Shown here: in pieces, positions 1 to 12,612 of the stretch
How the letters are laid out: each line of letters starts with the position of its first letter
How positions within the stretch are numbered: position 1 is the first letter of the stretch
From: Mantis religiosa
Lineage: Eukaryota > Arthropoda > Insecta > Mantodea > Mantidae
Length of the DNA stretch: 64,000 nt
Reading direction: 5' to 3'
NCBI GenBank assembly: GCA_030765055.1
Contig: CM060953.1
Coordinates: 97,405,701-97,469,700 of the forward strand
Notes under the pieces: generated by a model
Told to the model about the DNA's origin: nothing
Databases searched by the model: none
What the model saw: the letters and a program-made list of their open reading frames with translations, nothing else
Made by a program: the position numbers and the translations under genes

Positions 1-103
1 TCACTACTTCTCTCTGCATCTTCCATCACTAGACCCCAGGCCTCCTATTGATATAATAAAATTGTCTATTGCATCTTCCACCAGCCCATCCTTTTGCTTG
101 AAC

Positions 104-1459
104 TCATCCTCGAGTTTCATGTGTAACATAGTCCTCCCAATCAACTGTTGTAACAGAGTTCACTGCACTTTCACACACCTGCTGCAGATTTCTTAAAGAT
201 AGGTCTTTGGTTACATTAAGCTCCCTTACATATCGTTTTATTGCTGGCCATTCCAATTCTATAGTATTCAACTCGCACATATAAGGAGGTACCCTAAGAA
301 CTGTATGCCCATGCATTTCTATTACTCTGTTGATATGGTACACTTTTTAATTTGGCTTAAGCACTTGAATTAAATCAAACAAGTCAGCCTTTCGCATTGC
401 AGCAGAGCATGAAATATTGTTACACAAATATAAATATTTGTTAATGAATGTCCACTTATCTTAAGAAGTTGATGTTAATACTAAGTATTTAAGTAGTTAA
501 TATTAAGTATTAACATCCACTTCTTAAGATAAGTGGAGATTCATTAACAAATATGTATATTTGTGTAATATTTATTACTTCACTGTAACTGGCTTCATTT
601 TCTATGTAATTAATGAAATATTGTTGTTCTCCAACCATTGTACCATTTCTTGCTTTACAGCATATTTTGACGGAGGCTCATTTTTTTTGTACATTGTGGT
701 ATGGAGCATTATCTAGCACAATGGCACTATTGCACTGTATGGTATATTAGGTAAAATTTTCTTCTCCAACCATTTCTGGAAATTTCTTCCATTTACTTGG
801 CTATGATAATCCTTGCCAGCAATTCCAACTTTGAATATCACAAGAGCTCCAGCTGTGAAATCTTCGTTGCTGCCTGCATTTACAAGAATCGGTCAAGAAT
901 TTGCAAGGTCTGTTTGAAGAGCTGGTGTTTGTCATTATCCCATAGATATCACTCTGACCAGCATTTCCCAAATGTCAAATTATTGGCTACCTGGGGCTCA
1001 TCAAAATATATTTCTCCCAGCATTTCAGTATTCATTTATTGCTCTTAGGTATTTAGCTCTCCAGGTAACTATATCTGGACGTTCAAGAAGGAATTTTCTC
1101 TTGCTTCCACATTGTTTCCATATCGTGCAATAGCTTGCACAGAGTTTCTCTTCCCCAAGGAAAATTTATTTTTTCCTTAATTGCTGCAAATAGCTTGGGT
1201 ACAATGGGCACTTGTTTTTTTAACCAAATAAAAGCCTCAAATTACATTTTTAATTACTGCTCTATCAATCATCACAATGAAATTTGCATTCCTCAGCTTT
1301 TGGTATCTTTTTTCCCAGAGTATGAAATGATTTTTCACCAGCTTTAACACCTCTTCTTATTCTTGATACAGTATGTTCCAATATCCCATTAAAAATTTGC
1401 CACGTGTAAATTTCTTTGTGATAATAAACATTTCCATTGCCCTGATTTCGCTTTGTCAC
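104..1459 (-). pseudogene. Broken DDE transposase (IS630/Tc1-mariner superfamily, DDE_3 type)
   Basis: Minus-strand fragments, read from high to low coordinate, match the order of a DDE transposase. An N-terminal stretch with WQIFNGILEHTVSRIRRG lies at 1459-1265. A middle part near 800-650 reads DYHSQVNGRNFQKWLEKK and then a degraded catalytic-Asp motif resembling LDNAPYH with a stop inside it. A C-terminal part at 343-104 reads LRVPPYMCELNTIELEW, the proline-Asn-Glu motif that supplies the last acidic residue. Stops and frameshifts make it non-functional. A palindromic Penelope unit at 422-612 splits it. Removing that unit and one target duplication rejoins the reading frame between the middle and C-terminal parts. 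The family is common in arthropod genomes. Ends of the element were not located. Confidence 0.75.
422..612. mobile_element. Short palindromic Penelope-like terminal unit (family B1-like) with 13-bp target duplication
   Basis: Left and right halves are inverted copies of each other around about 490-500, sharing CACTTATCTTAAGAAGT and its complement. The right end carries AAGTGGAG, then AT-rich DNA, then CTTCACTGT, the same order as at 46655-46730. ATGAAATATTGTT occurs at 409-421 and again at 613-625, so the palindrome inserted as one unit. It contains no coding region and no hammerhead core: the centre has been lost. It lies inside the DDE transposase relic. Confidence 0.8.
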
Positions 1460-1471
1460 ATACTATCTTCT

Positions 1472-1781
1472 TTATCTTCCTCTAGCCATTTTGAGGTCGG
1501 GCCTGAGGAACCGAAACTTTGGATCTGATAGAGAACCAGGATAGGTGATCAGCCCAATGCCTGGTGTGAAGGTGAAAGTGGATGACATGTATGAGGGCGA
1601 GGTGAATGATAGGAAAGATGATAGAGCAATTGTTGGAATGCTGATGGGGGAAACTGGAGGATCCAGAGAAAAGCCATGTTGTATGCCACAAATCTCGTTT
1701 TGCGATCTCCTGGGATCAAACTGGGCAGCCTTGGTGAGAGCCAAGTGGTCAAACCACTTAGCCAGGTGCGGCCCCACATAA
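1472..1781. other. Unassigned stretch open on both strands
   Basis: About 300 bp without stops in one frame on each strand, with higher GC than its surroundings. The + frame contains MISPMPGVKVKVDDMYEGEV. The - frame contains MGPHLAKWFDHLALTKAAQ. I do not recognise either product. It directly abuts the DDE transposase relic and could be part of that or another repeat. A host exon cannot be excluded, but nothing here resembles the known N-terminal part of Sirt1. Confidence 0.3.
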
Positions 1782-1931
1782 TACTATCACTATTCTAATT
1801 ACCTCCCTTTTTCACTCTGAATACTTAGTCCCTTCTTTTGAACTACAGCGATATGTGAATATTAATCCAAGAATAAAAGTAAGAAAATATATAACTAGTG
1901 CTGTAGCACATGTTAGCAGCAAGAACCAAAT

Positions 1932-2119
1932 AATGCATAATACCAATCACTGCAGTTACTTCTGTGAGCATTAGATCTGGCAACATGGGTGACTCATATG
2001 TACTCTCATACTGTCATTTCCTAGTAAACAGAGCCACTACCAGAGCAGATAATAGTTCAAACCCCTCTTCTTTTCATTCCTCTCTTGCCTTCTTGTGGTG
2101 GGCAGACAGTAAATAATGT
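1932..2119 (-). repeat. Unclassified dispersed repeat, copy 1
   Basis: This stretch matches the reverse complement of about 37305-37490 along its length. Shared words include ATGGGTGACTCATATG, TTTCCTAGTAAACAGA, AGAGCAGATAA and TCTCTTGCCTTCTTGT. No coding potential or terminal repeats were found. The solo LTR at 2124 was inserted at or just beyond its edge. The strand is given relative to copy 2 and is arbitrary. Confidence 0.7.
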
Positions 2120-2123
2120 ATAT

Positions 2124-2549
2124 TGTCGCGAACCCGATCGCGATAGCGGGGCTTGTGTACACAAAAAGCCTGGAGATAAGGAGTATGCCGGAAGAAATAA
2201 TGATACCGTGAGATAAAAGACCGATAGGGTTACGCTTCTGGAAGGTGATAGAACAGTCGATTCCCGTTTGGTCCAGAAACATCTCGAATTTACGAAATAG
2301 TTATTTAAAAGACGTGACGGCTCGCAAAGTTGTAGTTGTGAAGCAGTTGTTGTGAAACCAGACAGCTGGAAGTGTTGTTGTAACGAGAGCTAACGTAATC
2401 AGCTGCAAGTGTTTATTGTCCTCGACCTTGGAAGAGTGTGTGATGTAATGTTGTTACGTGAGAATTGGACAGTGTATTGCTATGGAAATACAGGAGATTT
2501 TTAATTTCTGCAACTCTGCCTTTTAAATCTACCAATCCACAAAGTTACA
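2124..2549 (+). mobile_element. Solo LTR (Gypsy-type) with 4-bp target duplication
   Basis: A 426-bp segment starts TGTCGCGAAC and ends AAAGTTACA, with ATAT on both sides (2120-2123 and 2550-2553). Its second half (from about 2418, ATTGTCCTCGACCTTGGAAG onward) matches the 3' remnant of the Gypsy element at 21702-21844. That shows it belongs to the same or a sister LTR family. No internal coding region is present, so LTR-LTR recombination has probably removed it. The first part resembles a promoter-bearing U3, but no promoter motif was assigned. Confidence 0.8.
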
Positions 2550-2553
2550 ATAT

Positions 2554-4849
2554 GCAGTTCTCTCTATATGAACCTGGAAAAATTCATGGGGTCACATCTT
2601 TTCATTTTAAATGTAAGATTATTTTATCAGCTGCATTGGACTCCTGATTTGCAGAAGTGGCCAGAAAATTGATAGACATCAAAATGTTTGGAAAATGAGC
2701 ATTTACTGACTAAAACAAGTTACTTCTAATTAAAACATTCTAGATGTTTAGAAAATATTGTTAACCCTTTAATGCATGCTGTTGCTTTGAGGCAGTTCTT
2801 TTGTTATTATAATATTGTACTGGCCTTTGTCAAGTATATGCAACAAGTTTTGAGTCTTTTGAATTGTAAATACAGTAGAAGCACAAAATAATGCGGTTGT
2901 TGGGAGACATGCTTTACTACCATGTTATAACGATTTCATGGTATATCGAAATGTGAGCTTAGATGTCACAAAATTAGATCTCATTGTGGTGTAAGGAAAC
3001 ATTAGCGCAATAATAAATTACAGTAGGTAGGTATATAAAAAGGTATGTAATACGAAGTATAGCACTTTTAAATACAGTTACTCGCCATTAATGCTGGAGA
3101 TGTATTGCAGTCCTGAAATCGACCACACTTTACACTATTGGTATTCTCAGTGTGTGACTTTACACTCAAAAGGCATGATTCAGACTGAAATATTTTAACT
3201 TTCCAAGGTCTTAAAATTCCTGCAGACACAATGTTTTAACCTTTACAGAAAACCTATTGTTTCCATGTCCCGTTACAGCAATAAAGTGGCCAAGGTCAAT
3301 GCTAGGGGTGTACTGCAGAACTGCTCTTTGAAGACATTTGTAAACTCAACTTTCAAAAGTATATAAAAAAAAAAAAATACAAATAAATTTTAAAAATCAA
3401 TCACGGTTTCATTTTTCGGGGGAGATACTTCCCCTGCATTAAATCAGAACTACTGTATATATTTTAGAAAGAAAGCTTTATAACAATAAAGAATTAATAT
3501 AAAAAAGTGTGGGTTCCAATAATTTATTAGTCACTTCAGTTAAGTAATTCAGTAAAACTTTATGTATACCACAACAAATAATATTGTTATACTTGCTAAA
3601 ATATTGGCTTTTAACCTGCTACTAGTTAGTCATAGCTTGAATGCCTTTCTTTCTGTGTTAATATTAAAAGTTGTGAACTAGCACAGTCTGCTTTTTAAAA
3701 GCCTTTAGAGTGGTATGAAAAGTTTCCATACAGGTTTTCTAACCTGTTATAGCACTGAATAATCAGCTGATGACATTCATTCTCTTTGGAAGAGAGAAAA
3801 GTAAACCTGCTTTCCTTAGCACTTAACTTTTATATTAATGATGGCCATGTTAATTTGATTTAAAATTAAGCATGTCCTAATTCCAATGTCCTTTCAATCC
3901 CACATCAGATTATGTATTACTGTAAACAGGTTTTTTCTATTATCTGCATGAAAGTAGTTCTCAAACCGTAGTTTTCCTCTCATACCACATGCTTAATGTA
4001 GAGGTATCACTTATTAAATATTGTTTCATCTACAAAAAGACTTGAGAATCATAGTTCAAAATGAACTTAAAGTAACAATGTTTAAAGGTTGCAGAAGTGA
4101 ACATTTTACTTGTGTTAATCACAACCCTCAGCAAAGAAATACCTAAGCTGCCATATTGGAGTTAGTCTGTTCATAGTTCCTGTGCATTTTGGTTCCTCTT
4201 TTCATTGAAATGCCTATAAACTTGGGATATTATTTTTGCAACCAGCACATTGAGCAATGGATATTTTTCAAATAGTCAAACACATTAAGTATTAACTGAT
4301 GTTTTAGAGGAATTTAGCAACAGTGATATCCAAATAAACATTTTGTCACTTTTTACCTTTTGAAGTATTAATTTCTGGAGCAGTTGATTCAATTTTCAAC
4401 CTGGGACATCAGTGTCGGTTGTAGGCTGTAGTTTTGTTTTCTCTTGGTGGTGGAACAGTGAACTCTTTACCAAGTTGTTAACTGGTTGGACTTAAAAAGT
4501 TATTGGCCGGTCTTTATATTTCTATGTTAAGGGAATCTCCCACGTTGTGATTTGTTTTGGCCTATCATGTTTTTCTTAATTCTGGATTTGAGGCAAGGCT
4601 ATGGTTTTCGTACCAAAAGTGAAATGTGGCTGCTTAGTTGTCTTTCTCTTTTTATTTTCTAATTTCAATTGATGTTTAATAAGAAATCTAAATGCCAAAA
4701 AATAAGGAATATTTTAGAAGCATCAGACTGAAACAGAAAGACAAGTTAGCAGTGGCATTTCATTTGACTCATATGTGCAACTGTTATAAAGTGTGATAGT
4801 CCATAACAAACTCACATGGGAAAATATCTTAATATGAAAATACAAAGGC
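2554..4849. other. No gene recognised
   Basis: AT-rich non-coding DNA upstream of the recognised Sirt1 exons. Only an A-tract near 3364-3377 stands out. The stretch 2554-2645 is open on the + strand for about 60 codons, but it spans the LTR edge and has no recognisable product. Confidence 0.6.
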
Positions 4850-7800
4850 AAACTAACAAGTTTTGAAATTCCGCAGTCAACAGTTTAGTAAAGAAGTCCA
4901 TTGTTCCTCCACCAGAGAAAAGATCACAGGCAGCTACAACCAGTGACAGTACGACCTTTGGGTTGGAAATGGAAGCAACTGCCCCTGAAACTAGTCTCTC
5001 ATGTTAAAAGGTAAACAATATGTGGAAAACACAGACCAGCAAACATTAAGTATTATTTAAATAAAAGAAGTGAAGGAGATGGAAAATAGAATTGACAAGA
5101 AGATTGGCGAACAGTTTCACGGGATGTTAATAGCATTAGAGAAATTTTAAGACAAAGTAAAGAAAGAAATAAAAGAATTAAAGACACACTAACCCAGTTG
5201 GAAAATTTAGAGGAAGGGAATCGGAAACTAAACCTGAGATTTGGATTAGAATAGAGAAAAGACTGACGATTATGGCAGGATGTAGAACATCTATTCCAAC
5301 AAAAACTGGGAATAAATATGGCAGGATGGGAGATAGTTGATTGTTTTAGAATAGGAAGATTTGGACCGAAGCCAAGACCAATAATAGTGAAAATAGCATC
5401 AATGAGATTCAAATGGGAAGTGCTGAGGAACAGTAAACAGTTAAAAGGTACTAAAATATTTATTGAGCAAGATTTGGGCAAGAAAAAGCGTGAATTGAAA
5501 TCATTAGCTTTATTGGAAAACTAAAGTACCACCTACTGTAATAGAGTTCTATGATCCAAATGTGTTTAGGAAACTAAGCTGGGGTATACAAGTGTTGGGA
5601 AAGTTGAAATAATTGTAAGTGATTTAAATGCAAGAATAGGGGAACACCAGGTTAAGTGGAGTAATCCAAGTGATGAAGGTAATGAGGAACTTGAAATAGA
5701 GAACAGAGAACAGAGGACAGCTTATCAATAATGAAGGGAGGAAACTTTTAGATTTCTGTGAGGTTAATATTCCTATGATCTGTAATGGGCTGAAAGCGGA
5801 TGACAAAGAAGGGGAATTCACATTTGCTAATAAAAATGGCCAAAGTGTGGTAGGTATTTTATTGTATTCCTTAGGAATTGATGACTGGATCCTAGATTTT
5901 GCAGTTATGAATGTTTTAACATCAAGCTGTCACTTTCCATTAATGAAGGATGTCTCAGTGTGGTGGAAGTGTATAAGTAGAAAGAAGAGGTGCATAAAAC
6001 ATATGTTAATGAACTGAATTGAGAGAGTAGTAAAATCTTACAAGTGAGGTTACAAACCTTAACTGAGAATAAAATAGAGCAAGCCTTAGAAGCACTGGAA
6101 TATATTGTCAAAAGGGCACGGCCAGTATGAAATTGGCTGGTTCTAAAGGCATCAGTAGGCAATGGTTTGACAAGGATTGCCAGGTGGCGAAGGCAAGAGT
6201 AGCACAGGAATTAAAGAATAAGGGGAAAAGAGGAAAGGGAAAATTTTCTGATCCTGAAATGGGCATACATGTGTCTAATAGAACAAAAAAAGAGGGAATG
6301 GGGTGAGTAAATAGGCAGAATGCTAAATGAAGCATCAAGAATACATGACACTAAGAAAATTTGGTCAATAGTAAGAGAGTTGTATAAAGATGTGGGGAGA
6401 GACGAGGATATAGGTGCAGATCAATGGTGTGCATACTTTGAATCACTGTTAGGACAAGATAATTATATCAGAGTGGAAATAAGTTTGATAGGGTGTCTGC
6501 AAATAATTAATGAATTAGATATATCTTGGACGTTGAATTTTGTAAACAAATAAGGTGGTTAAAAGCTAATAAAGCTAGTGTTATTGAGGTATACCAGGAG
6601 AATTTTGGAAGGCTTGGGCACTCGATGAAACTAGGAGGAAAATAGTAATAAAATTATTCAATAAAATAATGGAAGAAAAGGATTCCTAGGAAATGGACAA
6701 ATATGGTACAGCCAATTTACAAGGGAAAGGGAGATAAAAATAACCCAGCTAACTTCAGAGGGATTAGTTTACTGTCCATTCTAGGTAAGATCTTCACTGG
6801 AATTCTAGCAAATAGGTTGCAAAATTGGGTTGTGAAGGAGAATAAACTATTGAAATTCCAAGCAGGTTTTAGACCAGGCAGGAGAACATCAGACATCTTT
6901 ATTATTAAAACAATTGTAGAGAAATATCTGAGCAATAAAAGGGAAAGGGTATATATGATATTTATTGATTTAGAGAAGGCATTTGATTCTATTAACAGAG
7001 AAATATTGTGTATAAAATTAAGCAATAAAGGGATAAGTCATGCATTTATAGAAGTAATTTTATTTATTTATATATTTATTTAGTGTACTAAGCTATTACA
7101 ATTGTTGAGCTGCTCGCCAGTATTTGGCCCAGGCCTAGAAGTAATTAAGAAGATATACCAGGAGAACGAGTTATGTATAAAACTACCAGGCAATAAAGTA
7201 ACGAAATCTATATCGAGTAAGGCAGGGATGTAAACTTAGTCCAGTATTATTTAACCTTTATATCAATGGCATTTTAGAGGAGATATCAAGTGGTAGGGTA
7301 CATTCACCAGTTATTAATAACAAAGAAATCCCAGGGCTACTGTTTGCAGACGACCTAGTAGTTGGGTTCATATCAAGTGGAGGGCTGAAAAGAGCAATCG
7401 AGGTAGCCAGTTCTTATTGCAATAAATGGGGTTTGAAAGTGAATGAAAACAAAACTAAGATTATGGTCTTCAAAAAAGGATACAGGTTGCATAAAGATGA
7501 GAAATGGGAGCTTAATAGAAGAGAAATAGAAGTAGTAAGGAGATTTGATTATTTGGGGACAAGGTTGAGTTCAGATGGTAGCTGGAAAGAACAAAAAAAG
7601 ATGTCTGTGCTAAAAGGTAAAATGGCCATGAGGGTGATAAGATCATGCTACAGTAAACTGCCAGATATAAATGTCAAATGGTTGGAGAGGATTTATATGG
7701 CAGTAGTGGAAAATAGAATGTCACATGGATCACAGGTATGGGGAGTAGATGAGGCTAGGAGAGACACTGATAGTGCATAGATCTTTTTTTAAATATATAT

Positions 7801-8080
7801 TGGGATTACCGATAGCATCACCTAACGGGGCAGCACAGTTGGAACTGGGCAGGCATTCTACTAAAATTAAAATCTTTTCAAGGGCAATGAAGTATTTATA
7901 CAGAATCACTAACTTGGAAGATGGCAATATTATTAAAGAATGTTTTCATATTCAAAAGAGAAGTAACTGGGATGGGTCTTGGGCACATAAAATGAATGTC
8001 GTGTTGAAGCAGATAGGTATGGGTCATTCTTGGATAAATGCAGAGTATGGGTATAGAGGCTTCTGTAAAGAATTTTTTTG
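4850..8080 (+). pseudogene. LINE copy 1a: ORF1 remnant, endonuclease and reverse transcriptase, decayed
   Basis: Read on the + strand in several frames. An ORF1 remnant begins near 4870. A coiled region at 5080-5230 (QLENLEEGNRKLN) leads into RIGRFGPKPRPIIVKIAS and KWEVLRNSKQLKGTKIFIEQDL, an ORF1p of the RNA-binding type. An AP-endonuclease remnant is at about 5600-5960 (DLNARIGEHQ, LLDFCEVN, IDDWILDFAVMN). Reverse transcriptase runs from 6700: NPANFRGISLLSILGKIF, FQAGFRPGRRTSD, MIFIDLEKAFDSINRE, QGCKLSPVLFNLYI and LLFADDLVVGF. A C-terminal part ends near 8080 at GYRGFCKEFF. Frameshifts and stops are frequent. A 76-bp insert interrupts the RT at 7060. The copy is cut at its 3' side where copy 1b begins in the opposite orientation. 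The clade was not determined. Confidence 0.85.
7060..7135 (-). mobile_element. 76-bp insert with 11-bp target duplication inside LINE 1a
   Basis: TAGAAGTAATT occurs on both sides (7049-7059 and 7136-7146). The insert begins with a T-rich TTATTTATTTATATATTTATT run, as expected for the tail of a minus-strand retroposon, followed by about 50 bp of unique sequence. It is most likely a strongly 5'-truncated LINE or SINE copy. No family was assigned. Confidence 0.65.
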
Positions 8081-8455
8081 AATTATTTCTCATCTTTCTT
8101 CAACATACATTTTCATTGATACATTGACATTTGTAACATTTTTTTTCACACAATAGCAAAATGACTTATTCACATCTAACATACCCTTCCTACCTGCTTG
8201 CCTCGACTCTCTGTCTCAATACACGTAACCCAATCATTTATCATTCTTGGATAAATGCAGAGTATGGGTATAGAGGCTTCTGTAAAGAATTTTTTTGAAT
8301 TATTTCTCATCTTTCTTCAACATACATTTTCATTGATACATTGACATTTGTAACATTTTATTCACACAATAGCAAAATGACTTATTCACATCTAACATAC
8401 CCTTCCTACCTGCTTGCCTCGAGTCTCTGTCTCAATACACGTAACCCGTGGTTTT
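8024..8455. repeat. Tandem duplication across the junction of two opposed LINEs
   Basis: Unit 1 (8024-8240) and unit 2 (8241-8455) are nearly identical. Each starts TCATTCTTGGATAAATGCAG and ends CTCAATACACGTAACCC; the main difference is a shorter T-run in unit 2. Each unit contains the broken 3' end of LINE 1a followed by the tail of the minus-strand LINE 1b, so the duplication happened after LINE 1b inserted. Confidence 0.85.
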
Positions 8456-11400
8456 CCGTGTATTGATGACCTTCCTCTCCCTTGTAACATTCGTTCTAGT
8501 TTTTCAGCCCTTAATTGTTAGTTATTCTTCATCAATCTTAACCATTTCTGTCTAACTTTCCCCAGGTATTCAACTATATTTCTTACATTCTTTTCTCCTT
8601 TTATCAATAACATTTTCTTTATTATTAATACCTCCCCTCCCCCTCCCTAAAACTGTCCCACTTTTGTTGCCAAATTTGTCCTCTCCATAACTTTGTTTGC
8701 AATAAAGTATATTATGCCAAACTGTATCCTCTTCTCCACACATTGGGAATTTCCCTGTATCCTTATCATATCTAAAACCTTTCAGATTTCTAACTCCTGT
8801 CCTTGCCCAGGCAAATCCTTCTTGCCCTGACTTATTACACACATCTGTGTACTTCTCCCTCCCCCACACTGCTAAATATAACTTGGCTATCTAAATCTTC
8901 CAGCCTTAATTCTACCTCGTTCCAAAAGCCCCTATAATAATACTCCTCGTTTCTCCAAATATGTCCCATACCTATCTGTTCCATCAGTTTCCTTACTTTT
9001 TTGCGCCCAAGACTCTCCCCATTTGCTTCTCATCTGCAAAAGAAAACATTCCTTGATAATATTGCTTTTCTCCAAATTGGCAAATCTGTATAGATATTTC
9101 AATGCCCTTGAGACAATTTTAACCCTTGTTGAATGTCTTCCCAACAAGGCCAAAATATATTTACAGAAGGATCTGTTAATAACGTCCACCTCTTCCCATG
9201 CTTCATCCATTCCCCATATCTCTGCCCCATGCAACATCCTATTTTCTACTATGATAGTATAGATCCTTTCTAGCCATTTGACATTGTCAGGTAATTTCCT
9301 TAAATATGCTCTTACAATACTCATTGTCATTTTACCTTTTGCAAGAGCCAATTTTTTCTGTTCAGTCCATTTGCCATCACAGCTCCGTCTTATCCCCAAA
9401 TAATCAAATCTCTTTACGTCCTCTATTTCTCTTCCATTTATCTCCCATTTCTCATCTTTATGCAATCTCTTTCTTAAAAACCATGATCTTTGTTTTCTTT
9501 TCGTTAACTGTCAGCCCCCATTTTTGGCAATAACTACTTATTGCTTCAATTGCCCTTCTCAGCCTTCCAACAGATATAGAACCAACTTCTAAGTCCTCTG
9601 CAAATAACAACCCTGGGATTTCTTTGTTATGAATAACTGGTGAGTGAACCCTATTTTTAGCAATCTCCTCTAGAATATCATCTATAAAAAGGTTAAATAG
9701 CACCGGACTCAGTTTACATCCCTGTCTTACACCCACCTTGCTCTCTATACAATCAGTTACTTTTGTTTCCCTGCAGCTTGATGCAGAACTCATTATTGTA
9801 ATATATTTTGCGCAGTATTTCAGTAAAGTTACAACTTACCCCTTTGCTATATAATTTTATCCACAATGCCTCCCTATTAATTGCATCGAATGCTTTCTCT
9901 AAATCAATAAATGCCATATAAACCCTCCCCCTTTTATTGCTTAAATATTTGTCTAGGACTGTTTTTATAAAAATATTATCAGTAAGCACAAAAGTGAATC
10001 GAGAAGATATTGAACACTGCTTCACTCACATTGTTTTTTCATAGGACATGTTTCAAGAGCTTTTGCTCATGTCAGCTGGAACTCTATGCAGTCTTGAAAC
10101 ATGTCCTGTGAAAAAATAGTGTGAGTGAAGCAGTGTGTCAACTTCTTCTCAATTCACTTTTGTGCTAAGTTGTGCTTCACTGTCTTAGGCTTCTTTCAAT
10201 TTTATATTTTGATATCAGTTCTCCCTGGTCTAAATCCTGCTTAGAACTCTGAGAGCTTCTTCTTCTCTACCCACTTCTGTAGTCTGTTTGCTAAAATACC
10301 TGTAAAGATCTTTCCTATAACAAAAAGCAAGCTTATCCTCCACTTCTTGGGAACCTTGCTTGTTTCCAATATTTTTTTAAATAGCCATATTACTATTTTT
10401 CTGTGCATCCCCTCAGCTGCCCATACCTTCCAAACCTCCCCTGGTATACCAACAATACCACTGGCTTTGTTGGCTTTTAACTTCCTAATTTGTTCACATA
10501 ACTCGACGTCTGTAATTTCTCCATCTAGATCATTTATTATATACTGGCTTTCCTGGAATCTCATTTCCATTACCTGTAAACAAGTCTGTCCTAATAAATT
10601 TTTAAAATGCTCACACCATTGGTCTGAACTTATATCCTCATTTCTTGCCCCCTCTTTATGTAGGCTTTTAACTATTGGCCATATCTGTTTTGTATCACTA
10701 GTTTTTGCTGCCTTATTTAACATTCTACCTATTTTTATTCCCTATTCCCTCTTCTTTTCTTCCATCAGGCATCTATATGCCCATCAAAGTGTCAAAAAGT
10801 TTTCTCTCTCCTCTCTTGCTCCTGACTGTCTCCACCTCCTCAACTCTTGTCTTACTCTCATTTTAGCCATTTTACAATCCTTATCAAACCAACATTAATT
10901 TTTATCTTAAAACCTAACTTCATTCCACCGCCCCCCCCCCCCCTGCCCTCTTTACACAATATTCTAACGCTTCAACAGCTTGCTCTATTTTAGTGGTATT
11001 TACCTACTAAACCACTTACTCTCACTTGCAGTATTTTCCCCCATTCTTAATTTAGTTCCTCACAAAAAGTATCATGCTTTTCCTCTCTCCATTTATAAAT
11101 TTCCACAACACTTAGACAATCAGTGCCTACGTCTGTAAAGTTTCTACTAACTTCTAATTTCAGTTTCACTGGAAAATGGTAACTCCCTGTTATAACATTC
11201 ATAACCTCAAAATCTGTTATCCAGTTGTCAATCCCAAGCGAGCGCATTACCATGTCCACCACTCTCTGGCCATTTCTATTAATAAATGTATATTCCCCTT
11301 CTGTATCCAACCCTTTAAATTCATTACAAATCATAAAATTCTGCTCCTCACAAAAGTCTAAAATCTTCCTCCCTTCGCTATTAATAACCTTATCTTTGCT

Positions 11401-12612
11401 CTGTCTCGTATCTAATGCATACTCTTTATCATATTCTGCACTTAGGTTATTCAGTTTAACTTGGTTATCCCCAATCCTTGCATTTAAATCCCCTGCAACT
11501 ATTATTTCTACACTTATTTATTTTTCAGTTCGTCTATTCCCCAACTTAATTTTTTGAACATATTTGCATCAAAATAATCTGATGTAGACGGTGGATTATA
11601 TACTACAGCAATACACACCATTCCTCCTTTCTTAAATATATCACTCATGGATAGCTATAGGTCCTTTTCATCTTCTCTCACCTTGCACATCTTATCTACC
11701 CTTAGAAAGCATCCTATACCACTTGAGGCTCTGCCCCTTCTGTGGCTCTTCATGCCCTCAATACTATAAAAAGTAAACCCTGGAATCACTATATTTACTT
11801 CCCTTTCTAACCATGTTTCCACCACCAATAACATGTCACATCCTTTCAACACAGTTTGAACCCCATCACTGTACACTTCCTCATATAAACCTTCCACATT
11901 CCAAGCCACCACCGAAAACTCGAATCCCTATACTGACCCCTTTCTTTCAAATGCATATTTTTCTAAATTCACTTGCCATCTAGTCCGCACCCGCCCTCTT
12001 AGCTCCAAAATACTGCCCGAAGGCATTGAAACTACATTCAAATCTTCCTGATTCCAGCTGACTCCTTTATCTGTTGTTGCACTAGCCTCTCCTCCCGAAG
12101 TTACCACCAGCTGATCTCTTGAGCCATGTGCATCTTTCCTCATGTATGATGTCATCTGCTTTGTCGGCCTATCTGGTGATGTCACTGGTGACGAAATTGT
12201 ACTCCCCTTCCTATGCTGTTGTGACTTTGATGCTACTGGTGACGTATCTCCCCTCACCCTTCTCTGTTGTTCTGAAGTTGCCGCTGTTGCTCCCGTATGT
12301 ATTCACCTTTCTTGACCTGTACCAGCTGCTGACAATATACAATCTCTGCCGCGTGCCGTACGTAGGATGTAGTTCCCCTCCCATGCTATGTAACGCTGAA
12401 TGCTGACTGAGTTCCTGTTTCACACTATCTATCCATAAGTCCATTCCTTTAACAAAGGCTTTTTTACCGGCTTCTCTTGCTTTTTCCATTTCCATTAGTG
12501 CTATCGATTTTAAGTCCCTCTGTTTCTTTCCCAGATCTTGCTCAATTAATATTTTTGTCCCTTTTAGCTGTTTACTGCTCCTCAGCACTTCCCATTTGAA
12601 TTTCATTGTTGT
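8080..12612 (-). pseudogene. LINE copy 1b, main part: ORF1 C-terminus, endonuclease, RT, zinc knuckle, 3' UTR
   Basis: Same family as copy 1a, opposite orientation. Reading from 12612 down: ORF1 end (KWEVLRSSKQLKGTKILIEQ); endonuclease pieces (VVAWNVEGLYEEVYSDGVQ at 11912-11850; GIDNWITDFEVMNVITGSYH at 11250-11180); RT (GEVWKVWAAEGMHRKI, then MAFIDLEKAFDAINRE at 9930-9880, QGCKLSPVLFNLFIDDILEE, LLFAEDLEVGSI). A C-terminal segment contains CGEEDTVWHNILYC, a Cys-His knuckle. The AEDL replaces the FADD catalytic box, so the copy is dead as well as frameshifted. The RT is interrupted by a palindromic Penelope unit at 9981-10195. The remaining 5' part lies at 14283-14825. A C-tract is present at 10929-10942. 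Confidence 0.85.
9981..10195. mobile_element. Short palindromic Penelope-like unit (family C)
   Basis: Both arms carry GCTTCACTCACA or its complement and GGACATGTTTCAAGAGC or its complement. The arms meet near 10078. The right end has AGTGAAGC, then AT-rich DNA, then GCTTCACTGT, as in the copies at 47.5 and 51.3 kb. The left arm retains a damaged hammerhead core on the minus strand (CTGACATGA in place of CTGANGA). It splits the RT of LINE 1b between GFRPG and DNIFIKT. A long clear target duplication was not found. Confidence 0.75.

Noticed and set aside
1472..1781. Upstream Sirt1 coding exon
   Set aside because: Its acidic stretch (DDMYEGEVNDRKDD) invited the idea, but no conserved Sirt1 N-terminal residues or convincing splice sites were seen.
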